Source: JAUNKE01 sp041853585 (GTDB lineage Bacteria; Bacillota; Clostridia; Peptostreptococcales; Filifactoraceae). From it: DNA of 31,982 bases. Position 1 is the stretch's first letter, and each line of letters begins with the position of its first letter. The notes below the pieces were generated by a model that was not told where the DNA came from, did no database searches, and saw nothing but the letters and a program-made list of their open reading frames with translations. Shown piece after piece: positions 24,459-31,982 of the stretch. The translations under genes were made by a program, and so were the position numbers. The stretch spans positions 1-31,982 of the forward strand of contig JBGZSM010000035.1 of assembly GCA_041853585.1 (NCBI GenBank), read 5' to 3'.

Positions 24459-25789
24459 TAGTTTATTAGTTGGCGAAATCGATTTCAAAACTTGCGTCAT
24501 TGAATAAAATTTCAAATTAAAACTTTGAGGGTTTTGATGAAAGTTTCGTTAAGTTGTTCCATCATATTGTTGATAATATGGTATATTTTCGGCGATTATT
24601 TTAAATGTGAATCACTTCCTTGTAAAACAAGCTCTGTTTTTCAGGAAGAAAAGATGAAAAATGATTTTGATGTTCTTGCATTTTTGCTGCTATACTCCAT
24701 AAATATAAACTGCGGAAAATTTCGTTGATGAAAAATCGACTTGATTTCTTATAATGAATACTCCGATAAAAAATTGCGACACGAATTCTCCGCCGACAGT
24801 AGTTTTTAAATTTCTTGACGACGAAATATTGTTCTGCGCAATGGATTTTGGTTTCATCAGAGGAATTAAAAGTGATTCATCATAGAAATACGATACAAGA
24901 AATCTCAATGGGTTTTGACAAACTCTTAAATAAGATGTAAGTTTAAGAATTGAGACGGGTTTTGCAGACAGGAAATTGCAAGCGAGCCGATGAGTGAAAA
25001 GAATAGCAATAAAACAATATTGCCGACTAAAAACTTATAATCGAACTTTAAAAAATACTGCAGTTTGTAAAATATGCTCTTGCATTTTTTGTCGAAAAGA
25101 AACAATGAAAAAAAGAGATGAAATATAAAATTCAAATCCGAGCAAAAGACTATGTTTTGCTTGTTTTAATGTATTTGTGGAAAATGTAAGTTAAAAAATG
25201 GAATCAGGCGATGAAAAAGCGAAATATGAGCCATGCAAATGAAAAATAAAAAGTAAAATCCTTTTGCAAGTTGAGAGCAAAAATTTGCATATTAGACTTG
25301 CGTGAAGAATTTGCGATGAAATTTTTATTGCTGTTTTCAGACAATAGTGCTAAAATAACTCTAGGTATTGACGATATCTGACTGGAATGAATAAAACCAT
25401 CGAATGATGTAAATGAATCTGTAAAATGAAAATCAAAATCGCATCTGCAATGTCAAAATCCGATTTAATTTACAAAGCTAAGAGGAATCTTGATTGAGAA
25501 ATGGATTTATATTTTGAAACAAGAAGCGAATTTGAATTTTTTCAATATGATTCGATATCGCGTGTAAAATGTTGCGTATGGAATTGACAGTTCAATTTTG
25601 CATTTCAAAATCGAAATTCAGAATCTGAAATGAGAGTTTGCATGTCGGAACAAAAATTTTGCTTCAAATTTTGACATATATAAAGGAAGCTTTACATTTT
25701 TCGTCATATTGCATTCGTTACATTGCAAATGAGCAGTCATCGATTCGGTCGACTCGGTACTGTCCGGAAATTCATTCAGAGGTTTTGTT

Positions 25790-25795
25790 TATAAT
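25790..25795 (+). promoter_or_regulatory. Possible -10 box for the kor operon
   Basis: A perfect TATAAT lies about 35 bases before the korD GTG start. No good -35 hexamer is visible, so this is weak evidence. Confidence 0.3.
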
Positions 25796-25829
25796 GAAGG
25801 CATTGCCATCAAAATTGGAGGGAGAAACT

Positions 25830-26033
25830 GTGAAAAAACTGATAACCAATGTTTCCTGGTGCAAGGGCTGTGGCGTTTGCGTCGCATTTTGTCCAAAACA
25901 GGTGCTTGAAATCGAGCATGGAAAAATTAAAATCGCACGACCGGAGGATTGTATCAAATGCGGTCAATGCGAATTGAGATGTCCGGATTATGCAATTTAT
26001 TTGGATGAGATAGTGGAGGAAACAAATGAGTAA
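25830..26033 (+). CDS. korD: 2-oxoacid:ferredoxin oxidoreductase subunit delta (ferredoxin-like)
   Basis: A 67-residue protein carrying two [4Fe-4S] ferredoxin motifs: CKGCGVCVAFCPK (residues 11-23) and CIKCGQCELRCPD. It passes electrons from the thiamine site to an external ferredoxin. I chose the GTG start because GGAGGG lies 6 bases upstream. The longer frame from 25638 has no ribosome binding site or family match. The stop overlaps korA by 8 bases. The order D-A-B-C matches other Kor operons. Confidence 0.9.
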   Translation: MKKLITNVSWCKGCGVCVAFCPKQVLEIEHGKIKIARPEDCIKCGQCELRCPDYAIYLDEIVEETNE

Positions 26034-27168
26034 GACGAAAAAGAAAGTATTGATGCAGGGCAACGAGGCATGCGTAAATGGAGCATTATATGCCGGGATG
26101 CGTTTTTTTGCAGGCTATCCAATCACGCCGTCAACGGAAATTGCAGAGCTGTCTGCACTCTTGTTGCCGAAAGTGGGTGGCAAATTTATACAAATGGAAG
26201 ATGAAATCGGAGGAATGGCGGCTTGTATCGGCGGCTCGGTGGCTGGTCTTAAATCCATGACAGCGACCTCGGGACCGGGATTCTCACTCAAGCAGGAAAA
26301 TCTGGGCTACGCATGCATTGCGGAAATTCCTTGCGTCGTCGTCGATGTTCAGCGCTGCGGTCCATCGACGGGATTGCCGACTTCACCGTCACAGGGCGAT
26401 TATCAACAGGCAAAATGGGGAACGCATGGCGACCATCCGATTATTGCACTTTCGCCGACTTCCGTAAGAGAAACTTTTGATTTAACCGTCAAGGCATTCA
26501 ACCTTGCTGAAAAATATAGAACGCCGGTCATCTTGCTGATGGACGAAATCATCGGACACTTGCGCGAGAATATCGAAATTCCGGAACCGGGCGAGCTGGA
26601 AGTAATCGAGCGAAGATTGCCGGATTGCGACCCGTCCGAATACAAACCGTTCTCTTTGAGCGAAAAAGTATCACCGCTTGCACCATTCGGTTCAGGTTAC
26701 CGATACAATATTACGGGACTTTTCCACGACGAAACCGGCTTCCCGACCAACAACACGACAATGGCGGGCAAACAGCTGGATCGCATGATGTCCAAAATTG
26801 CGGACAACTACGACATCGACATCAATGTGTATGAAGAATTCATGATGGACGATGCCGAAGAAGTGTTCATCGCATTCGGCGGCATGGTGCGCTCCGTCAA
26901 AGAAGCCGTTGTCGAGCTTCGTGAAGAAGGACACAAGGTCGGCTTGTTCATTCCGAAAACCGTATGGCCATTCCCTGAAAAACAAGTGCGAGATATTTGT
27001 GCAAAACATCGCGTATTCGTGATTGAAATGAATCTCGGACAAATGCTTCAGGAAGTCAAACTGGCAGCGGACGACAAGACCAAGATTCACGGAATCTACA
27101 AAGCGAATGGAGAAGTAATCGCGCCAAACGAAATCAAAGAGAGATATTTGGAGGTAAAAAATGCCTAG
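26026..27168 (+). CDS. korA: 2-oxoacid:ferredoxin oxidoreductase subunit alpha (probably 2-oxoglutarate)
   Basis: A 380-residue subunit of the pyruvate:ferredoxin oxidoreductase superfamily. FAGYPITPSTEIAE (about residues 28-41) is the hallmark of the alpha subunit, and TSGPGFSLKQENLGYA follows near residue 82. The C-terminal part has FIAFGGMVRSVKEAV, the transketolase C-terminal domain. With KorB it binds a 2-oxoacid and makes acyl-CoA, CO2 and reduced ferredoxin. The substrate is inferred from the family; branched or aromatic 2-oxoacids cannot be excluded. It overlaps korD and korB by 8 bases each, implying coupled translation. Confidence 0.93.
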   Translation: MSKTKKKVLMQGNEACVNGALYAGMRFFAGYPITPSTEIAELSALLLPKVGGKFIQMEDEIGGMAACIGGSVAGLKSMTATSGPGFSLKQENLGYACIAEIPCVVVDVQRCGPSTGLPTSPSQGDYQQAKWGTHGDHPIIALSPTSVRETFDLTVKAFNLAEKYRTPVILLMDEIIGHLRENIEIPEPGELEVIERRLPDCDPSEYKPFSLSEKVSPLAPFGSGYRYNITGLFHDETGFPTNNTTMAGKQLDRMMSKIADNYDIDINVYEEFMMDDAEEVFIAFGGMVRSVKEAVVELREEGHKVGLFIPKTVWPFPEKQVRDICAKHRVFVIEMNLGQMLQEVKLAADDKTKIHGIYKANGEVIAPNEIKERYLEVKNA

Positions 27169-27976
27169 TCAACATATATTAAACAATTTCAGAGCCAATC
27201 GCCTTCCACATATCTGGTGTCCGGGATGTGGACATGGGGTATTGATGAAATCCATCACCACGGCGATTGAAGAATTAGGATTAGATAAAAACAAAGTGGT
27301 TATCGTTTCAGGAATCGGATGCTCCTCCCGTGCGGGCGGATACATGGACTATTCCACATTACACACGACTCACGGACGAGCACTCGCATTTGCAACCGGC
27401 GTCAAATTGGCAAATCCGGAATTGCATGTGCTTTGCATCATGGGAGACGGCGACAGCTCCGCCATCGGAGGAAACCACTTGATTCATGCATGCCGAAGAA
27501 ATATCGACATCACCGCCGTCATCTTCAACAACAATATCTATGGTATGACGGGCGGACAATATTCACCGACGACACCGACCAATGACAAAGGAACGACCGC
27601 GCCGTTCGGAAATATCGACAGACCGTTTGACATTTGTGAATTGGCGGTAGGAGCGGGAGCAACCTATGTAGCACGCTCAACCGCATACCATGCCAAAGCG
27701 ATGTCCGGTTATGTCAAAAAAGGATTACAGCACAAAGGCTTTGCCGTCATCGAAGGAATGAGCGGATGCCCGACCTACTACGGTAGAAAAAATAAAATCG
27801 GTTCCGCACCCGAGCTTTTCAAATTTATGAAAGACACCTATGTGGACAAAAAAGCGGCTGAAAAAATGACCGAAGAACAACTGACCGGCAAAAGATTGAT
27901 GGGCGAATACATCAGCAAACAAGAGCCGGAGTACACCGAAATGTATCAACACATTATTGAATCGGCACAGGCATAA
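27161..27976 (+). CDS. korB: 2-oxoacid:ferredoxin oxidoreductase subunit beta (TPP-binding)
   Basis: A 271-residue subunit that binds thiamine diphosphate. PHIWCPGCGHGVLMKSI (about residues 16-32) is the conserved Cys motif. IMGDGDSSAIGG supplies the GDG of the metal/TPP motif, and NNNIYGMTGGQYSPTTP completes it, a pattern typical of KorB. Its ATG overlaps the end of korA by 8 bases. Size is normal for the short bacterial beta subunit. Confidence 0.95.
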   Translation: MPSQHILNNFRANRLPHIWCPGCGHGVLMKSITTAIEELGLDKNKVVIVSGIGCSSRAGGYMDYSTLHTTHGRALAFATGVKLANPELHVLCIMGDGDSSAIGGNHLIHACRRNIDITAVIFNNNIYGMTGGQYSPTTPTNDKGTTAPFGNIDRPFDICELAVGAGATYVARSTAYHAKAMSGYVKKGLQHKGFAVIEGMSGCPTYYGRKNKIGSAPELFKFMKDTYVDKKAAEKMTEEQLTGKRLMGEYISKQEPEYTEMYQHIIESAQA

Positions 27977-27986
27977 GGAGGGCAAG

Positions 27987-28526
27987 ATGAAAACGGAAAT
28001 CAGATTGAGCGGCTCCGGCGGACAAGGAGTAATTCTTATCGGCGTTGTGCTTGCCGAAGCGGGAATCGAAATGAATAAAAACACCATCCAAAGCCAGTCC
28101 TATGGGCCGGAGGCAAGAGGAGGTGCCAGTAAAGCGGAAGTGGTTATTTCCGATGAAGAAATTTATTTTACAAAAGTTTTGAAGCCAAATATATTTTTAG
28201 CTTTGACACAAGACTCCTATGACAAGTATAATGGAGAAGTAATAGATGGTGGAATCTGTGTAGTGGACGAAATGGTTCAAACAGGTGACGAAGCAAAAAA
28301 CAGAACCGTATACAGTCTACCCATCATCGATACGGCAATGGAAAAATTGGGCAAGACCATGGTTACCAATATCGTGGCATTGGGCGCACTCAGTCAAGTG
28401 ATTGAGGGCCTCAGTGAAGATGCCCTCAAAACCGCCATGCTCAACCGAATTCCAAAAGGGACGGAAGAACTAAATCTCCAAGCCTTTGCGGAAGGTGTCA
28501 AGCTAATGGATAAGTATAAGAAGTAG
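27987..28526 (+). CDS. korC: 2-oxoacid:ferredoxin oxidoreductase subunit gamma
   Basis: A 179-residue subunit. The start GSGGQGVILIGVVLAEAG (residues 8-25) and SQSYGPEARGG (about 36-46) identify the gamma family (POR). It completes the heterotetramer with KorA, KorB and KorD. The ATG has AAGGAGG six bases upstream. A frame beginning ten codons earlier lacks a site of that quality. cbiB follows after 8 bases, so the two are very likely co-transcribed. Confidence 0.93.
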   Translation: MKTEIRLSGSGGQGVILIGVVLAEAGIEMNKNTIQSQSYGPEARGGASKAEVVISDEEIYFTKVLKPNIFLALTQDSYDKYNGEVIDGGICVVDEMVQTGDEAKNRTVYSLPIIDTAMEKLGKTMVTNIVALGALSQVIEGLSEDALKTAMLNRIPKGTEELNLQAFAEGVKLMDKYKK

Positions 28527-28534
28527 ACAGGATT

Positions 28535-29551
28535 ATGGAAAAAGCATCAAACGAAATCTTTTGGATGGTTTTTCAGCTGCCTGTTTCGATGATGCTCGCC
28601 TATATACTTGATAAATTGCTGGGGGATCCGAAATGGTTCCCCCATCCTGTTATATATATAGGAAAGCTCATCGCGGGAACTGAAAAACTCATACGCCAAA
28701 TCGCAAAAACAAAATGGGCGCTCAAAATCGGCGGACTGATTTTGTGGCTTATCACCGTCGGAATCACCTTTGTTATCACGCTGCTTTTGGTCGGCTTTTC
28801 TTTCCGAGCGAATTTTTATCTCGGGTTTGTCATCCAAACCATCATTCTCTGGACGGGAATTGCGCGCAAAAGTTTGTCCGACGAAGCGAACAAAGTGTAT
28901 GAATGTGTAAAAAGCAAAAACTTGGCAGCCGCGCGCAAACAAATCGGCTACCTTGTAGGACGCGATACGACCCAATTAAAATTTGGCGAAATCATTCGGG
29001 CGACCGTCGAAACCGTTGCGGAAAATACCGTTGACGGCGTAACCGCGCCGCTGTTTTACGCGATGATTGGAGGAGCGCCCTTCATGATGGCATACAAAGC
29101 AATCAACACGCTCGACTCCATGGTCGGATACAAAAATGAAAAATACGCCGACCTCGGATACTTCTCCGCAAAAATTGACGACATCGCCAACTTTATTCCT
29201 GCGCGATTGAGTCTGATAGGATTCATCTTCGGCTCCGCAATCAAAGGCTATGCCTACAACGACGCACAAAAAATTGCGGTGCGCGATAGAAAAAATCACA
29301 AGAGTCCCAACGCCGGCTGGTCCGAGGGCGCGATGGCGGGAGCATTGGGCGTTCAGCTCGGCGGAACCAATGTCTATTTCGGAGAAGTTGTCGAAAAACC
29401 GACCATCGGGGACAAATTGCGCGAACTCGAGCCCGAAGACATCACACGATCAGCCGAAATTATGAGAAAGACATCCGATATTATGTTGATGATGTATATT
29501 CTCATACTTTTCGTATCCATTGTTCAGCGATTCCAGATTCGATTCTGGTAA
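28535..29551 (+). CDS. cbiB: Adenosylcobinamide-phosphate synthase (CbiB/CobD family)
   Basis: A 338-residue membrane protein of the CbiB family. LAYILDKLLGDPKWFPHPVIYIGK (about residues 22-45) is the usual start of the enzyme. Mid-protein markers are VGRDTTQL, ETVAENTVDGVTAPLFYA, and SPNAGWSEGAMAGALGVQLGG near the C-terminus. It joins an aminopropanol-type side chain to cobyric acid, giving (adenosyl)cobinamide phosphate in B12 assembly. It begins 8 bases after korC and has several membrane helices. No other cobalamin gene is in the window. Confidence 0.93.
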   Translation: MEKASNEIFWMVFQLPVSMMLAYILDKLLGDPKWFPHPVIYIGKLIAGTEKLIRQIAKTKWALKIGGLILWLITVGITFVITLLLVGFSFRANFYLGFVIQTIILWTGIARKSLSDEANKVYECVKSKNLAAARKQIGYLVGRDTTQLKFGEIIRATVETVAENTVDGVTAPLFYAMIGGAPFMMAYKAINTLDSMVGYKNEKYADLGYFSAKIDDIANFIPARLSLIGFIFGSAIKGYAYNDAQKIAVRDRKNHKSPNAGWSEGAMAGALGVQLGGTNVYFGEVVEKPTIGDKLRELEPEDITRSAEIMRKTSDIMLMMYILILFVSIVQRFQIRFW

Positions 29552-29604
29552 TTCCTATCGCTGAAAAGACATTAACATTAAAATACAAAGAAAGGAGTGA
29601 TTCA

Positions 29605-30633
29605 ATGGTAGAAGAAAAACGCTTTGCGGTCTTGGTAGACGCAGAGAATGTTTCGTCCAAATACATAAAATATATTATGGACGAAATATCCGACTACGGC
29701 GTCGTCACTTACAAAAGGATTTATACCGATTGGACACAGCCGCTCTCAAACGGCTGGCGCAATGTATTATCCGACTACGCGTTTTCACCGATACAACAGT
29801 ATTCCTACTCATCGGGAAAAAATTCGACCGACTCCGCAATGATAATCGACGCGATGGATATACTTTACTCAGAAATGGTTGAAGGGTTTTGCATCGTATC
29901 GAGCGACTCCGATTTTACAAAACTTGCGATTCGACTCAAAGAATCCGGCATGATGGTCGTCGGCATGGGTGAGCAAAAAACACCGAAAGCATTCAGCGCC
30001 GCGTGCAATGTTTTCAAATACCTCGATATTTTGGCAGCGGATGACGATATGGGCGAAGAAAAAAATGTCAGCGAAATAATCAAAGGTCGCAGCGTAGAGC
30101 ATCAAAAACTCATTAAATCCGAAAAACTTGAGAAATGCGATAAAAATGAAAAAAGCGATGAAAAAACGGTCAGTGAGCTCAAAGAAATCAACGAAACCAT
30201 TCAAAAAATACTTTCCGACAGAGAAGAAAACGGAAAAAATATCAGCATCGGAGAACTCGGCAATCTGCTCGTTAAGCGCTATCCGGATTTTGATGTACGC
30301 AACTACGGATATAGTAAGCTCTCCAAATTTTTGGAAAATCAAAGCTTCATTCGATTGGAGCAACAGGGTAATTCCATGTACGCGACTTTGAGCACCCATG
30401 AGAGTGAAGAAAGTTTGCAATCTGAAATTGTCGGCATCGTCAAAAAGTCCAATAATAAAATCGGACTTTCCAAATTGGGACAGATATTTCGTGACAAACA
30501 TCCCAACTTCAATGTGCGGGACTACGGATACACCCAGTTTCAAAAATTTCTTCAAGCGATTCCGGAGCTTAAAATAAAAACAGAGCAAAACGGACATGGA
30601 AACAAAAGCGTCACCATCAAATCCAAAAATTGA
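29605..30633 (+). CDS. NYN-domain (PIN-like) protein with two OST-HTH/LOTUS domains
   Basis: A 342-residue protein. The NYN domain (about residues 5-142) has conserved acidic residues: D12 in LVDAENV, D76 and D82 in STDSAMIIDA, D101 and D103 in SSDSDF. This matches the limkain-b1/YacP-like nuclease fold. A Lys/Glu-rich linker (about 145-195) follows. Two OST-HTH/LOTUS domains (about 195-262 and 270-335) share the pattern (Y/H)Px(F)(D/N)VRxYGY. LOTUS domains bind RNA, so a ribonuclease or RNA-binding role is likely, though unproven. GAAAGGAGTGATTCA lies before the ATG, 54 bases after cbiB. Confidence 0.9.
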   Translation: MVEEKRFAVLVDAENVSSKYIKYIMDEISDYGVVTYKRIYTDWTQPLSNGWRNVLSDYAFSPIQQYSYSSGKNSTDSAMIIDAMDILYSEMVEGFCIVSSDSDFTKLAIRLKESGMMVVGMGEQKTPKAFSAACNVFKYLDILAADDDMGEEKNVSEIIKGRSVEHQKLIKSEKLEKCDKNEKSDEKTVSELKEINETIQKILSDREENGKNISIGELGNLLVKRYPDFDVRNYGYSKLSKFLENQSFIRLEQQGNSMYATLSTHESEESLQSEIVGIVKKSNNKIGLSKLGQIFRDKHPNFNVRDYGYTQFQKFLQAIPELKIKTEQNGHGNKSVTIKSKN

Positions 30634-30754
30634 TGGCGGAAAAGCGATATAAAAAAGACTATATAAATAGGAAGCTTTTTTCGGCATAAAATCAAAATTG
30701 CTTTTTACAATGGGAAATTTACTATACAATAGGAAGATTCTCCGTCAAAATTTG

Positions 30755-30803
30755 AAAAAAAACGACCTCCCGATTTCGATTTTGAAACGAGAGGTCTTTT
30801 TTT
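30755..30803. terminator. Bidirectional terminator between convergent genes
   Basis: GACCTC (30764-30769) pairs with GAGGTC (30791-30796) across a loop of about 20 bases. A run of A precedes and a run of T follows, so it can stop transcription from both sides. It lies between the NYN gene and the regulator. Confidence 0.8.
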
Positions 30804-30916
30804 CAAAAATCCAGGTCAAAAGATTTCTTGCAATACGATTTGATTTGTTCTGCCAACTTGTTCTGTCCGAAAGCCTTGCACAAAGTGACGGAGACCTTAG
30901 CGACTGGTGTTGTGAA

Positions 30917-31831
30917 CTACTCCAAAATGTCTTTAAATTTACTTCGAATAATTTGAAGCGCATCCTTCTGACCGAAAGCTTCAAATAAAGTTTCTGCAAA
31001 ATAGTAAGACTTTCTAAAACTTTCCATTCCCAATGCATATTCACAATGAGCTTTCCCATAATACAAAATTCCAAGTCCGTTATAGTAACCTTTCCTTTGT
31101 GAAGCCGCAATACCCAGTTCTGTAAACTCCAAAGCTTTTTGAAAATCATTTCTTCTGCGATACGCACCTGCCAAGTTATGACAAATTTTCGGATAAATTT
31201 TATCTTCTTCCGAGACACAATCCATACAAAAAGAAAGAATATCGAAATATTTGTCGTTTTCGCCCATTCGCTGAAAATAAAAGCCGATATTCATTAAAAT
31301 TCGCACTTCAAAAGGCGAATATATTGCCTCCTGATAATTTTCCAATTCAAATTTCGGCGTGGTCAGACGAATTGTATCAATAAATTTTTGCAAAGCGCGC
31401 TCGTCAACATTCTTTTGAAGTGTCACATCTTCTAAAAAAATGACCGCATCCACAAATGAAATAAGTTGCTGAATTAAATTCGTATAATATGGATTTGTCG
31501 TATCGTGGAGAAGATGCTTGAGACTTTCAATCTCGTCATCTAAGGATTGATAATTGCGATTATCCATTTTAAACTCAATTCGATTTTGTATCTCATGAAA
31601 AACAATATAATCATCCAACCGGCACTCAAGCAGCAGCATATTCAAATCATATTTTAAGATGCCGGACAACACATCCAGCGTTTCTACCTTCGGGAGAGTG
31701 AGTCCCTTTTCGATACGGCGAATCGTGACCGCATCGACCAATGCGGATTCCGCCAATTCCTTTTGAGAAAGCTTTTGCGCTCCTCGCAATTCCTTCAGCT
31801 TATTACCGAATTTTTCCAGATTGTAATACAT
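30917..31831 (-). CDS. XRE-type HTH regulator with helical (TPR-like) C-terminal region, Rgg/PlcR-like
   Basis: A 304-residue protein. The N-terminal HTH (about residues 8-62) includes LKELRGAQKLSQKELAESA and TIRRIEKGLTLPK. The rest is helical, with TPR-like pairs such as KICHNLAGAYRRRNDFQKALEFTELG and YNGLGILYYGKAHCEYALG. This arrangement is that of Rgg, PlcR and other RRNPP-type regulators, which bind short peptides. I started at MYYNLEKF because family proteins begin near there; an ATG 16 codons upstream (31879) is possible. No partner peptide gene is visible. Confidence 0.82.
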   Translation of the reverse strand: MYYNLEKFGNKLKELRGAQKLSQKELAESALVDAVTIRRIEKGLTLPKVETLDVLSGILKYDLNMLLLECRLDDYIVFHEIQNRIEFKMDNRNYQSLDDEIESLKHLLHDTTNPYYTNLIQQLISFVDAVIFLEDVTLQKNVDERALQKFIDTIRLTTPKFELENYQEAIYSPFEVRILMNIGFYFQRMGENDKYFDILSFCMDCVSEEDKIYPKICHNLAGAYRRRNDFQKALEFTELGIAASQRKGYYNGLGILYYGKAHCEYALGMESFRKSYYFAETLFEAFGQKDALQIIRSKFKDILE

Positions 31832-31921
31832 ACCTACACCATTACCTTTTATATAAATTCCCAAAGAAAATCCATTCATTGCTCTTAAAGCCGTCGATTT
31901 CTAATAAATTATTCTTCAATA

Positions 31922-31941
31922 AAGCGACATTCATGTCGCTT
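31922..31941. promoter_or_regulatory. Inverted repeat near the regulator promoter
   Basis: AAGCGACAT-TC-ATGTCGCTT has 9-bp perfect arms. A TATAAT on the minus strand at 31964-31969 lies just upstream, with its -35 outside the window. The dyad would fall in the leader of the regulator gene, so it may be an operator or a hairpin. Confidence 0.5.
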
Positions 31942-31982
31942 GAAAGAGGATTTGTTATATCTTATTATAGTTTTAACGGATA

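Larger units (their letters stand above)
24386..25829. other. 1.4-kb AT-rich intergenic region between divergent units
   Basis: No frame here carries a convincing ribosome binding site with coding content. It has the protease promoter at its left end and a TATAAT at 25790-25795 near the kor operon. Words such as GCAAATGAAA and AAATCGATTT recur but form no clear structure. It could hide a decayed gene, an RNA, or an upstream control region. Confidence 0.45.

Noticed and set aside
25638..25829. A longer korD reaching back to 25638
   Set aside because: The added 64 residues do not look like a ferredoxin leader, and a strong ribosome binding site stands before the GTG at 25830.

Overview
The window looks like a chromosomal segment of a low-GC, Gram-positive, anaerobic fermenter in the Clostridia, probably of the Peptostreptococcales/Tissierellales type. 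This placement is inferred from gene content: a ferredoxin-dependent 2-oxoacid oxidoreductase, an F-type ATP synthase whose c subunit carries a sodium-binding signature, strong AGGAGG-like ribosome binding sites, sortase-type surface proteins and a protein with a copper-amine-oxidase-like stalk domain. No sequence shown proves the genus.

Layout from left to right. Positions 1-1020 hold the terminator of an off-window gene and then AT-rich non-coding DNA. A tRNA-Ser(CGA) with encoded CCA and an 8-cysteine small protein follow on the minus strand. Next comes a minus-strand operon of three genes (methyltransferase, GNAT acetyltransferase, alpha/beta hydrolase), divergent from an MscS-type channel on the plus strand. 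A minus-strand SSAT-like acetyltransferase is preceded by a short upstream ORF with a strong ribosome binding site that overlaps its start.

From 5.9 to 13.4 kb lies a complete ATP synthase operon (atpZ-atpI-atpB-E-F-H-A-G-D-C) with a recognisable promoter and terminator. The c subunit has Q32, E65, T66, T67 and Y70 in the same numbering as known sodium-dependent enzymes.

From 13.7 to 24.4 kb, on the minus strand, is a surface-protein locus. It has a Cna-like MSCRAMM with eleven CnaB/SpaA-type repeats, and a lactocepin/C5a-peptidase-like subtilisin broken into two overlapping reading frames inside an Fn3-like domain. All eleven repeats have Asn where the isopeptide Lys is expected and Gln where the catalytic Glu is expected. 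About 1.4 kb of AT-rich non-coding DNA separates this locus from the next.

From 25.8 to 30.6 kb, on the plus strand, runs korD-korA-korB-korC (2-oxoacid:ferredoxin oxidoreductase), followed 8 bases later by a lone cbiB and then a NYN nuclease-like protein with two OST-HTH/LOTUS domains. A convergent Rgg/PlcR-like regulator (HTH plus helical repeats) ends the window.

How the genes may work together (inference): Kor makes reduced ferredoxin and an acyl-CoA from 2-oxoacids derived from amino acids. The ATP synthase would then use an ion gradient, probably sodium, built by ferredoxin-linked pumps outside this window. The MSCRAMM and protease suit a host-associated, protein-degrading life.
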